From: Microbacterium sp. RU1D
GTDB lineage: Bacteria > Actinomycetota > Actinomycetes > Actinomycetales > Microbacteriaceae
DNA: 64,000 nucleotides
Assembly: GCF_900156435.1 (NCBI RefSeq)
Contig: NZ_FTPQ01000003.1
Location: 124,001 to 188,000, forward strand
Direction: 5' to 3'
Positions within the stretch are counted from its first letter, which is position 1. Every line of letters starts with the position of its first letter. The position numbers were made by a program, and so were the translations under genes. Positions 34,948 to 44,758 of the stretch are shown here, one piece after another. The notes beneath the pieces are model-generated. The model had not been told where the DNA came from. It ran no database searches and saw nothing but the letters and a program-made list of their open reading frames with translations.

Positions 34948-36998
34948 GCCGGCACCGCCACGGGAGCGGGCGCCCACGTCTTCGCCACGAGCGTCAGCAC
35001 GTCGTACTGCGCCACGACCTCGTCATCCTGGTTGCGGATGACGGCGTCCCACCGCACCTCCCCGTATTCGTCGGTCTCGCGCGGGGTGATCTGCTTCGCC
35101 GTGAGAGCGACGCGAATGCGGTCACCGGGTGAGACCGGGGTGACGAAGCGCAGGTTCTCGAGCCCTGAGTTCGCGAGCACCGGCCCCGGCGCCGGATCCA
35201 CGAACAACCCCGCCGCCCACGACACGAGCAGGTACCCGTGCGCCACGCGCCCCGGGAAGAAGGGGTTCGCCGCGGCGGACTCCTCGTCCATGTGCGCGTA
35301 GAACGTGTCGCCGGTGAACCTCGCGAACACCTCGATGTCATCGAGGGTGACCTCGCGCTCGGCGGACTCCACGGCATCCCCGATCCGAAGGTCGGCGAGG
35401 GGCTTGCGGAAGGGATGGATGCCGACGGTGTCGGTCTCGGCCCCCGGATGCCACACCCCGGTGAGCGCGGTGAGCATACGCGGCGAGCCCTGGATCGCGG
35501 TGCGCTGCATGTAATGGAGCACGGAGCGGATGCCGCCGAGCTCCTCGCCGCCGCCGGCGCGGCCGGGGCCGCCGTGCACGAGGTGAGGGACGGGAGCGCC
35601 GTGGCCCGTCGAGGTGCGGGCGTCGTCGCGGTCGAGGAACAGCACGCGGCCGTTCATCGCGCCCATGCGGGTGAGCAGCTCGGTCGCGACGTCGGGGTCG
35701 TGGGTGGCGACGCTCGTGACGAGCGAGCCTCCGCCGCGCGCCACGATGGTCGCCGCCTCGGCCACGTCGGAGTATTCGACGATGCTCGCGACGGGTCCGA
35801 AGGCCTCGATGTCGTTGACGGCCGGGGTCGTGGCATCCGCGAAGGCGAGCAGCATCGGCTGCAGGAACGCGCCGTCGGCGGGAGCCCCCTCCGGGGCGTC
35901 GGCCGAGCCCACGACGAAGCGGCCCCCGGCTTCCTCGAGCGCGCGCACCTGCCGCAGCACCTCGTCGCGCTGTTCGAGCGAGACGACCGGTCCCATCGTC
36001 ACGCCCTCGGCGCGCGGGTTACCGATGACGACGCGCTCGGCGATCTTCGCGCGCAGCGCCTCGGCCACGGCATCCGTCATGCCCGCCGGCACGATCGCGC
36101 GGCGGATGGCGGTGCACTTCTGCCCCGCCTTCGTGGTGAGTTCGACGAGGAGCTGCTTCACGTACGCGTCGAACTCGGGGGTGCCGGGCGCCGCGTCCGG
36201 GCCCAGGATCGAGGCGTTGATCGAGTCGGTCTCGCTCGTGAACCGCACGCCGGGCTTCGCCTGGGCGCGCAGGCGCTCGGCGGTCGAGGCGCTGCCGGTG
36301 AAGCCGACGGTGTCGCCCAGGTCGAGCAGGTCGAACAGGCCTGGAACGCTGCCGCTGACCAGCTGCAGCGACCCCTCGGGCAGCAGGCCGGTCTCGACGA
36401 CCATGCGCACCCACGCCTCGGCGACGTAGGCCGTCGGGGTCGCGGGCTTCACGATCGTGGGGAGCCCGGCGAGGAAGGCGGGCGCGAACTTCTCGAGCGC
36501 GCCCCACATCGGGAAGTTGAAGGCGTTGATCTGCACCGCGACACCCGGCAGGCGCGTGTAGACGTGCCGACCGAGGAACGAGCCGTCCTTCGACAGCGGC
36601 TCGATCGGTCCATCGAGCACGACCTTCCCCGCCGGGAGCTCGCGCCGCGCCTTCGACGAGAAGGTGAAGAGCACGCCGATGCCGCCGTCGACGTCACTGA
36701 GCGAGTCGCGCCGGGTCGAGCCCGAGCGCTCCGAGAGGGCGTAAAGCTCCTCGCGGCGCCCGTTCAGGGCGATCGCGAGGTTCTTCAGCACCATCGCGCG
36801 CTGGTGGAAGGTGAGTTCGCCGATGCTCCTCTGACCGGTCGTCCGTGCGTATTCCACGGCGCCCGTGAGATCGAGGCCCTTCGTGCTGATGCGCACGATC
36901 TCCTCCCCCGTCGAGGCGTCGCGTACGACCGCGGCGTCGGAATCGTCGGCGGGCGTCCACCACGCGCCGTTCACGTAGCTGGGGAGAAACGTCATCAT
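34944..36998 (-). CDS. paaZ: Bifunctional oxepin-CoA hydrolase / semialdehyde dehydrogenase
   Basis: Opens the oxepin-CoA ring and oxidises the resulting aldehyde. Residues 1-510 are an aldehyde dehydrogenase domain with FTSETDSINASIL (general-base Glu region) and GQKCTAIRRAIVP (catalytic Cys). Residues 530-684 are an MaoC-like hydratase domain with FTGDTFYAHMDEESA and FPGRVAHGYLLVSWAAG, providing the Asp/His pair. The two-domain fusion and length are typical of PaaZ. ATG 36998 forms an ATGA overlap with the paaH stop; 36995 is an equally possible neighbouring ATG. Confidence 0.95.
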   Translation of the reverse strand: MMTFLPSYVNGAWWTPADDSDAAVVRDASTGEEIVRISTKGLDLTGAVEYARTTGQRSIGELTFHQRAMVLKNLAIALNGRREELYALSERSGSTRRDSLSDVDGGIGVLFTFSSKARRELPAGKVVLDGPIEPLSKDGSFLGRHVYTRLPGVAVQINAFNFPMWGALEKFAPAFLAGLPTIVKPATPTAYVAEAWVRMVVETGLLPEGSLQLVSGSVPGLFDLLDLGDTVGFTGSASTAERLRAQAKPGVRFTSETDSINASILGPDAAPGTPEFDAYVKQLLVELTTKAGQKCTAIRRAIVPAGMTDAVAEALRAKIAERVVIGNPRAEGVTMGPVVSLEQRDEVLRQVRALEEAGGRFVVGSADAPEGAPADGAFLQPMLLAFADATTPAVNDIEAFGPVASIVEYSDVAEAATIVARGGGSLVTSVATHDPDVATELLTRMGAMNGRVLFLDRDDARTSTGHGAPVPHLVHGGPGRAGGGEELGGIRSVLHYMQRTAIQGSPRMLTALTGVWHPGAETDTVGIHPFRKPLADLRIGDAVESAEREVTLDDIEVFARFTGDTFYAHMDEESAAANPFFPGRVAHGYLLVSWAAGLFVDPAPGPVLANSGLENLRFVTPVSPGDRIRVALTAKQITPRETDEYGEVRWDAVIRNQDDEVVAQYDVLTLVAKTWAPAPVAVPA

Positions 36999-37894
36999 TC
37001 GCTCCATTCGTAGAATCCGCGGCCGGTCTTGCGCCCCAGGTGCCCCTGGGCGACGAGCTCTCGCAGCAGCGCGGGCGGGGTGAAGCGCGCGCCGAACGCA
37101 CGCTCGAGTTCTTCGGCGATCCCGAGGCGCACGTCGAGCCCGACGATGTCGGTCGTGCGGAGGGGGCCCATCGGATGCCGGTACCCCAGCTCCATCGCCG
37201 TGTCAATGTCGTGCGCACTCGCCACTCCGTCCTCGAGCATGCGAATGGCTTCGAGCCCCAGTGCGACCCCGAGGCGGCTGGATGCGAAACCGGGCGCATC
37301 GCGCACGACGACGGCGGTCTTGCCGATGGCCTCGACCCACGCCGTCGCGTGCTCGATCACCCGCGGATCGGTCCGTGCGCCCGTGACCACCTCGACCAGC
37401 GCCGAGGCCGGCACGGGGTTGAAGAAGTGCAGACCCAGGAACCGCTCGGGACGCGACAGTGACACGGCGAGCGCGTCAATGGAGATGGAGGAGGTGTTGG
37501 ATGCCACGACCGCGGTGTCGTCGACGGCGCTCTCGATCCGGGTGAGGGCGTCGAGCTTGAGGGCGCGGTCCTCGGGCACGGCCTCGATCACGAGGCCTGC
37601 GTCGGCGAACGCGGCGGTGTCGGTGCCGATGGCGAAGGTGTCGGCATCCGGAACGTGGCGGCCCCTCGCGGCCGACCGCTCGAGGGCCGTCTCGACCCGC
37701 TCGCGCGCGGCATCAGCCGCCTCGACATCGCGCTCGACCACGTGCACATGCGCGCCGGCGAGCAGGAAGGCGTGCGCGATGCCCGCTCCCATGCGGCCTC
37801 CCCCGAGGACGCCGACGCGCGCCGGGAGGGGGCTCGGGATCCTGGCATCCGCACGTGTCGACGAGGTGGGGGCCGCCGTGTCGGGAATCGTCAC
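36995..37894 (-). CDS. paaH: 3-hydroxyadipyl-CoA dehydrogenase
   Basis: NAD-dependent oxidation of 3-hydroxyadipyl-CoA. The 299-residue protein has the Rossmann motif VGVLGGGRMGAGIAHAFLLAGAHVHVVERD, SNTSSISIDALA (catalytic region), GLHFFNPVP (catalytic His) and a C-terminal helical dimerisation domain ending GHLGRKTGRGFYEWSE. The first 30 residues are a Thr/Ala-rich extension. GTG 37894 overlaps the stop of the preceding hydratase gene (GTGA), and GAGGAAGAAGAA precedes it. Confidence 0.93.
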   Translation of the reverse strand: MTIPDTAAPTSSTRADARIPSPLPARVGVLGGGRMGAGIAHAFLLAGAHVHVVERDVEAADAARERVETALERSAARGRHVPDADTFAIGTDTAAFADAGLVIEAVPEDRALKLDALTRIESAVDDTAVVASNTSSISIDALAVSLSRPERFLGLHFFNPVPASALVEVVTGARTDPRVIEHATAWVEAIGKTAVVVRDAPGFASSRLGVALGLEAIRMLEDGVASAHDIDTAMELGYRHPMGPLRTTDIVGLDVRLGIAEELERAFGARFTPPALLRELVAQGHLGRKTGRGFYEWSE

Positions 37895-38761
37895 TTCTTC
37901 TTCCTCTCCAGGAACGCGGTCATGCGGGCGCACTTGTCGGCGCTGTCGAAGAGCTCGGCCTGCAGTTCACCGTCGATCGCCGGGTGCTCGGCGCGCGGGG
38001 CGAGCAGCGCACGCTTGGTCAGGATGGTGGCGCGTGCGGAGTTCGCCGCGATCCGGTCGGCGATCGCGTGCGCCGCGTCCAGCAGCGCGTCGGGATCGTG
38101 GATGCTCGACAGCAGCCCCCACGCGAGGGCCTCGTCGGCGTCGATCACCCGCGCCGTCAGGAGCAGCTCGCTCGCGCGGGCGTGACCGACGATCTCGGGC
38201 AGCCGCCACGACGCTCCGGCCGCGGCGATGATGCCGAGCCCCGGCTCGGGGTTGCCGAAGCGCACGCGCGGGGTGCCGATGCGGATGTCGGCCGCGTACG
38301 CCAGCTCGGCGCCCCCGCCCAGCGCGAAACCGTCGACAGCGGCGATCACGGGCAGAGGCAGATGCCGAAGGCGATCGAAGACGGTGGCGTTGATTCCGCG
38401 GCGGGCGTCGTCTCCCGTGCGTTCCCGCAGCTGGGCGATGTCGGCCCCCGCGGCAAAGATCCCGCCCGCGCCGGTGAGGATGAGCATGCGGGGATTCACT
38501 TCGAGCGCGGCGCACAGGGCGTGCAGCTCGTCGACCATCCGCTGGTCGATCGCGTTGCGCACGTCGGGGCGGTCGAGGGTGGCGACGACGCGGTCGTCGC
38601 GCGCGTCGATGCGGAGGCGAGGCGTTTCGGCGGATGCCGCCGGATGCGCGGTCGCGTCGGGCACATCCTCAGCGATCCGCGTATTCTCAGCCGCCTCCAC
38701 GGCCGACGTGGCTGAGGTTGTGCGAATTGCGGAGTTTGCGCCGACCGGCCGGCGCGAGCCG

Positions 38762-38769
<8 letters not shown>
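37891..38769 (-). CDS. paaF: Enoyl-CoA hydratase, probable 2,3-dehydroadipyl-CoA hydratase
   Basis: Crotonase-fold protein. After an unusual Ala/Thr-rich N-terminal extension of about 50 residues comes the catalytic core: AVATLDRPDVRNAI-like start (VVATLDRPDVRNAIDQRM), oxyanion segment GIFAAGADIAQL, VDGFALGGGAELAYAADIRI and FGNPEPGLGIIAAAGASWRLPEIVG. The retained PEPGLG glutamate and position between paaH and the thiolase point to the hydratase step. ATG 38769 overlaps the thiolase stop by eight bases. The extension could mean a later true start, but no better ribosome site was seen. Confidence 0.87.
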
Positions 38770-39952
<1,183 letters not shown>

Positions 39953-40007
39953 CGCCATCCTCTCCCCCGCCGACTCTGGCGGGGTCGCGTCCACCTCAGC
40001 TGCGAGG

Positions 40008-40033
40008 TTTTCCGACCGATCGTTCAGTAATCA
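40008..40033. promoter_or_regulatory. Second PaaR-like operator, upstream of paaJ
   Basis: Shares the 17-base core GACCGATCGTTCAGTAA (40014-40030) with the paaA site, in the same orientation relative to the gene. The left flank is TTTTCC instead of TTTTACA, so the palindrome is weaker. It lies about 56 bases before the paaJ start and would let one repressor control both operons. Confidence 0.65.
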
Positions 40034-40188
40034 TGCCACGGGGACGCCCGGGGGGCAACGGCGCAGACGTCACACGATCGGGCGAGACGACACGTTCGTC
40101 CCGCTCGCGACGCGCGGTCTCGCGCGGAACGAGTGATCCCGCGCTACGGGGTGGACGTCGAAGCGAGCGACAGACGGTCGCGGTGAGG

Positions 40189-40261
40189 TGCCCCCGACAG
40201 GATTCGAACCTGCGACGCCCGCGTTAGGAGTGCGGCGCTCTATCCCCTGAGCTACGGAGGC
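40189..40261 (-). tRNA. tRNA-Arg (CCT)
   Basis: The reverse strand gives acceptor GCCTCCG pairing with CGGGGGC, D-arm GCTC/GAGC, anticodon arm CCGCA/CGCGG with loop CTCCTAA (anticodon CCT, reading AGG), and T-arm GCAGGTTCGAATCCTGT. One A-C mismatch closes the anticodon stem. CCA is not encoded. AGG is rare in this genome, so this is a minor isoacceptor. Confidence 0.94.
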
Positions 40262-40439
40262 GGGATCGTCCAAGCCTACTGTGCGGTGTCAGCGCGGGTC
40301 GCGGCCCGCGGCGTCCCGGCAGCGCGGTGGGTTTGCGCACCGGTCGCGGCGGCGTCGGACTCGGCAGCTGCGGCGGCGTGCTTCGCGCCGGCGGGCACGG
40401 CCCTGCACATCACGGCGGCGGCGGCCGCGGCGGCGGGCG

Positions 40440-41201
40440 TCACGCCGGCGGCTGCGTCGTCACGGCACCGGAGGCAGCGGCTGCGTGCGCGACCCGCAGT
40501 CCCGCGACGATCCCGTCGTCCCATCGTCCGGGTTCGCGCAGCGTCGCCTCGCGCACGTCGACGCCGTCCGGGCCGATGCTCGCCGCGCAGACGAGCAGCG
40601 ACTCCAGCACGTGGCCGTCGTGCTCGTCGCGGCGCAGCACCGAAGCGGACGGATCCTCCGTGGCCCGCTCGACGACGTCGAGCCACGGCATCCACCACTC
40701 GGATCCGGGCGCGATGCCCGCCGCCCGGAACGACTCGAGCCACCGGGCGATCCGCGGTGTGCCGGGATCGTCGGCCGCGTGGTGCGCGACCATGTGCGTC
40801 CCGGGGGTCAGGCGCGTGCGGCGAGAGACGAGGCCGTCCCATTCCACGAGGTGGGCGCCGTCGGCATCCACCTCGACGAGGTTGAAGCCGCGCGTCGCCG
40901 GATGGTCCGGGATGCCGTCCCCCACCGCATCGAGGGGGATGCTGCCGCGACTGACCACCTCGTCGTCGCCGCGGTCGGAGAGGTCTTCGCGATTGAGCAG
41001 CACCGCAAGGCGCGCGGCCCCGGGATCGACGGCGAGCCACGCACCGCCCGCACGGTCGTCGCGGACGCCGGCCACCCCGTCGCGCTCCGGCCACCAGGGG
41101 CCGAGGCCCCGCCACGGGCGGTCGCGGTCCTCGTCCCGGACGGCGAGCAGCCGCACGGGCTCGCCGGGGTTGCGGGGGACGTCGATCACGACCGTGCACA
41201 T
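40440..41201 (-). CDS. NRDE (TANGO2-like) family protein
   Basis: 253 residues, starting MCTVVIDV, with the family's Cys2 immediately after the start methionine. The name-giving N-R-D-E motif appears as AVRDEDRDRPW, so the Asn is Val. WPERDGVAGVRDDRAGGAWLAVD and LAVLLNREDLS follow as usual. The NRDE fold is of the Ntn-hydrolase type, with Cys2 the presumed nucleophile after methionine removal; the biological reaction is unknown. ATG 41201 is seven bases after a TAGCGT -10 element (41209-41214), so the message is probably leaderless. Confidence 0.85.
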   Translation of the reverse strand: MCTVVIDVPRNPGEPVRLLAVRDEDRDRPWRGLGPWWPERDGVAGVRDDRAGGAWLAVDPGAARLAVLLNREDLSDRGDDEVVSRGSIPLDAVGDGIPDHPATRGFNLVEVDADGAHLVEWDGLVSRRTRLTPGTHMVAHHAADDPGTPRIARWLESFRAAGIAPGSEWWMPWLDVVERATEDPSASVLRRDEHDGHVLESLLVCAASIGPDGVDVREATLREPGRWDDGIVAGLRVAHAAAASGAVTTQPPA

Positions 41202-41379
41202 TCCTCCCACGCTACCTGCGCGCGGGGTGCCTCGCTCCTCGCGGCCTGCCCCGGCATCCGGGCCTCACCGGATCCCGTGTCCGCGGAGCGTGTCGTTCCT
41301 CCGCCGCGGGCCGGATGCCACGGCCCCGCCCGTGACGCGCTCTCCCCCGCCGACCGATCCGACCTGGAAGACTGGGGCG

Positions 41380-42591
41380 ATGTTCGTCGTGGTGGGAGTG
41401 ACCGGGGGCATCGCCGCCTACAAGAGCGTGAGTCTCGTGCGCCTGCTGGTGAAGGCCGGGCACGACGTGCACGTGGTGCCGACCGACGACGCGCTGCGCT
41501 TCGTGGGCCTGCCCACGTGGGAGGCTCTGAGTCGCAACCCGGTGACGACGTCGGTGCACGACGACGTGGCCAAGGTCCGCCACGTCGCGCTCGGGCAGTC
41601 GGCCGATCTCGTGATCGTCGCCCCGGCCACGGCGAATACCCTCGCCGCGATGACCGCCGGTCTCGCCTCCGACCTGCTCGGCACGACGCTTCTCGCCACG
41701 ACGGCCCCGGTGGTGGTCGCCCCCGCGATGCACACCGAGATGTGGCGGCATCCGGCCACCGTGCACAACATGGAGGTGCTCCGCGCGCGAGGCGTGCACG
41801 TCGTGGGTCCAGCCGACGGCGTGCTCACCGGGGGCGATTCGGGACCCGGCCGCATGTCGGAGCCCGAGGAGATCGCCGCGGCCGCCCTCGCCCTGGTCGA
41901 ACGTCCGCGCGACCTCGACGGCGTCTCGATCGTCGTCAGCGCCGGCGGCACGCGCGAGCCGATCGACCCCGTGCGTTACCTCGGCAATCGCTCGAGCGGC
42001 CGACAGGGCGTCGCGATCGCGCGTGCGGCCGCCGATCGTGGCGCTCGCGTGACCCTCGTCGCCGCGCACCTCGACGCCGACGTCCGGCCCGACCCGCGCG
42101 TCGAGGTGATCGCGGTGGGCACCGCCGACGAACTCGGCACGGCGATGGATGCCACAGCCGACGACGCCGACGTGATCGTCATGGCCGCGGCGGTCGCCGA
42201 TTACGCCGTGGCGGCGGTGTCGGAACACAAGCTGCGCAAGCAGGACTCCCCCGGCGGACTGACCCTGCAGCTGACCGAGAACCGCGACATCGTGTCGGCA
42301 CTGGTCGCGGCGCGCCGCGACGGCCAGACGATCGTGGCGTTCGCCGCCGAGACGGTGGAGAGCGACGAGGAGCTCCTCCAACGCGCCCGCGCGAAGGCCG
42401 CCCGCAAGGGCGTGGACCTTCTCGCCGCCAATGCCGTGGGGTGGACGCGCGGCTTCGAGGCGGCCGATAACGCCCTCACGATCGTCGACCGCGACGGACG
42501 CGTCGTGGCGACGGCATCCGGGTCGAAGGACGACACCGCCCACGCCCTGCTCGACGCGATCGCGGCGATACGGGCAGCGTCGCGGGGCTGA
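41380..42591 (+). CDS. coaBC: Bifunctional phosphopantothenoylcysteine synthetase/decarboxylase
   Basis: Two consecutive steps of coenzyme A synthesis. The N-terminal CoaC domain (1-185) is an FMN-dependent decarboxylase: VGVTGGIAAYKSVSLVRLL, VIVAPATANTLAAMTAGLASDLL and APAMHTEMWRHPATVHNM with the catalytic His region. The C-terminal CoaB domain has VSAGGTREPIDPVRYLGNRSSGRQG, MAAAVADY and KLRKQD, matching the CTP-dependent ligase. Length of 403 is normal. ATG 41380 fixes family length; the open frame further upstream is opposite the NRDE gene. Confidence 0.96.
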   Translation: MFVVVGVTGGIAAYKSVSLVRLLVKAGHDVHVVPTDDALRFVGLPTWEALSRNPVTTSVHDDVAKVRHVALGQSADLVIVAPATANTLAAMTAGLASDLLGTTLLATTAPVVVAPAMHTEMWRHPATVHNMEVLRARGVHVVGPADGVLTGGDSGPGRMSEPEEIAAAALALVERPRDLDGVSIVVSAGGTREPIDPVRYLGNRSSGRQGVAIARAAADRGARVTLVAAHLDADVRPDPRVEVIAVGTADELGTAMDATADDADVIVMAAAVADYAVAAVSEHKLRKQDSPGGLTLQLTENRDIVSALVAARRDGQTIVAFAAETVESDEELLQRARAKAARKGVDLLAANAVGWTRGFEAADNALTIVDRDGRVVATASGSKDDTAHALLDAIAAIRAASRG

Positions 42592-42628
42592 CGGACCCCG
42601 CCCGGCGCCCGGGCGAGGTCCGCCCCGG

Positions 42629-43294
42629 TCAGTGCTCGTCGAGGCGGTCGAGCGCGGCGATGATCTCGCCGACCTCGGTGCGCGTCGTGTAGTCGACGTG
42701 CACGTCGGCGAAGCGGATCGTGCCGTCGGCGTCGATGACGTACACGGACGGGAACGGGATGCGGGCGGTCTCGTCGGCGTTGCTGTCGGCGACGTCGAAG
42801 CCGAGCTCGGTGTGGGCCGCCCGGGCCGCGGTGCTCGGCTCGGTGACGATGCCGAACCCCTCGGCGAGGGCGTTCGCCGGGTCGGAGAGCACGGTGAAGG
42901 CGAGCGAGCCGTTCGTCACGCTCTGCGTCGACGCCTCGGGAGTCTGCGGTGAGACGGCGATGAGCTGGGCACCCCGGTCCTGGAGTGCGGGCAGGAGGTT
43001 CTCCTGATACGCCCGCAGGGTGATGTTGCAGTAGGGGCACCAGGCTCCGCGGTAGAAGACGACGACCGAAACCGCTTCCCCGCGCGCGGCGATGAAGGTG
43101 GTCGGGGCGGCCTCGGCCGTGAGGAGCTCGGCGTCCGGCGCGTGGTCGCCGACGCCGAGCGCGCCCGTGGGCGCTCCCGCGTCGCGGAGGTCGGACTGCT
43201 CCTCGGCGAACACGGATGCGAGGCGGTCGCCGATCTGCGACTCGAATTCGCCGTTGAAGTCGTCGACCTGCTGAGCGATGGACGGTGTGGACAT
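42629..43294 (-). CDS. Peroxiredoxin-like (AhpC/TSA) protein
   Basis: 221 residues with a thioredoxin fold. VVVFYRGAWCPYCNITLRAYQENLLPAL carries the peroxidatic-position cysteine in a CPYC motif, and FPSVYVIDADGTIRFADVHVDYTTRT is the C-terminal redoxin segment. The first 50 residues form a helical extension seen in the PRX-like branch of actinobacteria and cyanobacteria. It is predicted to reduce peroxides or act as a thiol oxidoreductase in the cytosol. ATG 43294 has GGGGAGG six bases upstream. Confidence 0.9.
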   Translation of the reverse strand: MSTPSIAQQVDDFNGEFESQIGDRLASVFAEEQSDLRDAGAPTGALGVGDHAPDAELLTAEAAPTTFIAARGEAVSVVVFYRGAWCPYCNITLRAYQENLLPALQDRGAQLIAVSPQTPEASTQSVTNGSLAFTVLSDPANALAEGFGIVTEPSTAARAAHTELGFDVADSNADETARIPFPSVYVIDADGTIRFADVHVDYTTRTEVGEIIAALDRLDEH

Positions 43295-43444
43295 GCGAGG
43301 CCTCCCCGGCTGATCGGCGTCCGGCGCCGGTCCGAGGAGCGTATGTCGGTGGGAGGGGGCGGGATCCGGGTTCGTCATCCGGCGAAGCACGACGTCATTC
43401 AGGGTCATACACGCGGGAGGGGTACGGCCCAGCTGCGTGCCGAG

Positions 43445-43482
43445 GCGCGTGGGTGAGAACGCGCTCGCCCCCACCCACGCGC
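43445..43482 (-). terminator. Hairpin after the DUF2510 gene
   Basis: GCGCGTGGGTG (43445-43455) and CACCCACGCGC (43472-43482) form an 11-bp stem just past the stop of the leftward DUF2510 gene. No T-run is visible. Confidence 0.6.
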
Positions 43483-43486
43483 GGGG

Positions 43487-44692
43487 TCAGTAACCGTAGT
43501 ACTGCAGCTCCTCGATCAGCGGAATGATCTGCACGACCAGGTAGATGCCCCAGACGATGATCGCGATGAACGACACGACGTTGACCGCGATGGCCGTCCA
43601 CATCGGTGCCAGGCCGCCGCGCGCACGCTTGCGCACCACGACGGCACGGCCGATCACGTAGACGAGCGCGCTGCCGATGACGAGGACGAAGAAGCTCCAC
43701 GCCCAGTGGAACGGGCGGTCGATTCCGCGCGCACGCAGCTGGCGCCAGTCGAGGTAGGCGAAGAGCACGGTGACGGCGTAGAGCACGACGCTCGCGAGGG
43801 TGACGACCGCCGACACGATCGTCTCGGTCGCCGAGGAGCCGCCGCCGTAGACCTGCGCGTAGACGGACTCCTGGATGTATGTCGACCAGTCGAACAGGAA
43901 GAGCGCGAGCACCCCGACAAGCGGCAGGAACGCCAACAGCCACACCCAGACGGTGTTGGTCGCCACGTCGGTGCGCGGGGTCGCATCGGGCACGGGAGCC
44001 GCGGATCCCGGATAGGCGGGAGCATCGCCGTAGCCGGACGGACCGCCGCCGTACGGGGCGGCCGGTGCAGCGCCGGGGTTCGATGCGGACGAGTACGCCG
44101 GAGCCCCTGCCGGCGGGGCGGGCACGACGGGCGGGGCGGGGGCGATGGGCGGGGCGGGATCGGCGGGCGGCACGTTCGAGGCGGTGGGAACGGCGCCGGC
44201 CGCGGTGGCGGCGCCGGCCGCGGCAGGAGCGGCGTTCGTGTGCGCGGGGGTGTCAGGCGCTGCCGGCGCGTCCTCCGGAACGGAAGGCGAGTCCGCGGGA
44301 GCGGGCGCGTCCTCCGGAGCGGAAGGCGAGTCCGCGGGAGCGGGCGCATCCGCGTGAACCGACGCATCCGCGGAAGCGGGCGCATCCGCGAGAGCGGGCG
44401 CATCCACGGAAGCGGGCGCATCCACGTGAGCGGGCGCATCCACGTGAGCCGGCGCATCCACGGAAGCCGGCGCATCCACGGAATCCGATGCATCCGTCTG
44501 AGAGGCCGTCACGTCGTCGCGAGCCGCCGACGTGGCGGTCGCATCCACCGGGGCGTCCTCGTGCGGAACCGGCGTCGATCCGTCGACCGCGCGCACCTCG
44601 TCGGTCCAGCCCGCGCCGTTCCAGCGGCGCACTCCGCCGCCTCCCGCGGGGTCGGGATACCAGCCGTCGGGCGGTGTGGGCGTGTCGGTCAT
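43487..44692 (-). CDS. DUF2510 membrane protein with repeat-rich linker
   Basis: 401 residues. The N-terminal DUF2510 domain (PPDGWYPDPAGGGGVRRWNGAGWTDEV) is a small WYPDP/WW-like module of actinobacterial membrane proteins. Residues 50-230 are a low-complexity Ala/Pro/Asp linker with six-residue repeats such as ASVDAP, encoded by tandem DNA repeats. Three to four transmembrane helices (VWVWLLAFLPLVGVLALFLFDW; VSAVVTLASVVLYAVTVLFAYLDW; WAWSFFVLVIGSALVYVIGRAVVV; and one near the end) follow. Function unknown; the linker suggests the domain is held away from the membrane. ATG 44692 follows GGGGAAA. Confidence 0.82.
   Translation of the reverse strand: MTDTPTPPDGWYPDPAGGGGVRRWNGAGWTDEVRAVDGSTPVPHEDAPVDATATSAARDDVTASQTDASDSVDAPASVDAPAHVDAPAHVDAPASVDAPALADAPASADASVHADAPAPADSPSAPEDAPAPADSPSVPEDAPAAPDTPAHTNAAPAAAGAATAAGAVPTASNVPPADPAPPIAPAPPVVPAPPAGAPAYSSASNPGAAPAAPYGGGPSGYGDAPAYPGSAAPVPDATPRTDVATNTVWVWLLAFLPLVGVLALFLFDWSTYIQESVYAQVYGGGSSATETIVSAVVTLASVVLYAVTVLFAYLDWRQLRARGIDRPFHWAWSFFVLVIGSALVYVIGRAVVVRKRARGGLAPMWTAIAVNVVSFIAIIVWGIYLVVQIIPLIEELQYYGY
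44268..44489. repeat. Tandem coding repeats in the DUF2510 gene
   Basis: Two 39-bp copies (44268-44306 and 44307-44345) are followed by about eight 18-bp copies beginning GCATCC (44346-44489). All unit lengths are multiples of three, so copy number can change without a frameshift. They encode APADSPSAPED- and ASVDAP-type units. Confidence 0.85.
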
Positions 44693-44758
44693 GGTCGTTT
44701 CCCCTGTCTGGTGCGGAACCGGGCGAGATCGCCCCGAGTCTAGTGAGGCCGGTCGCGC

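Noticed and set aside
40262..40439. Alanine-rich minus-strand frame after the NRDE stop, considered as a frameshifted C-terminus of that protein.
   Set aside because: The NRDE protein already has normal length, and the extra frame is low-complexity Ala without family similarity.
44268..44489. Regular short repeats considered as a possible CRISPR array.
   Set aside because: Units are directly tandem with no spacers, in frame with a coding sequence, and no cas genes are present.
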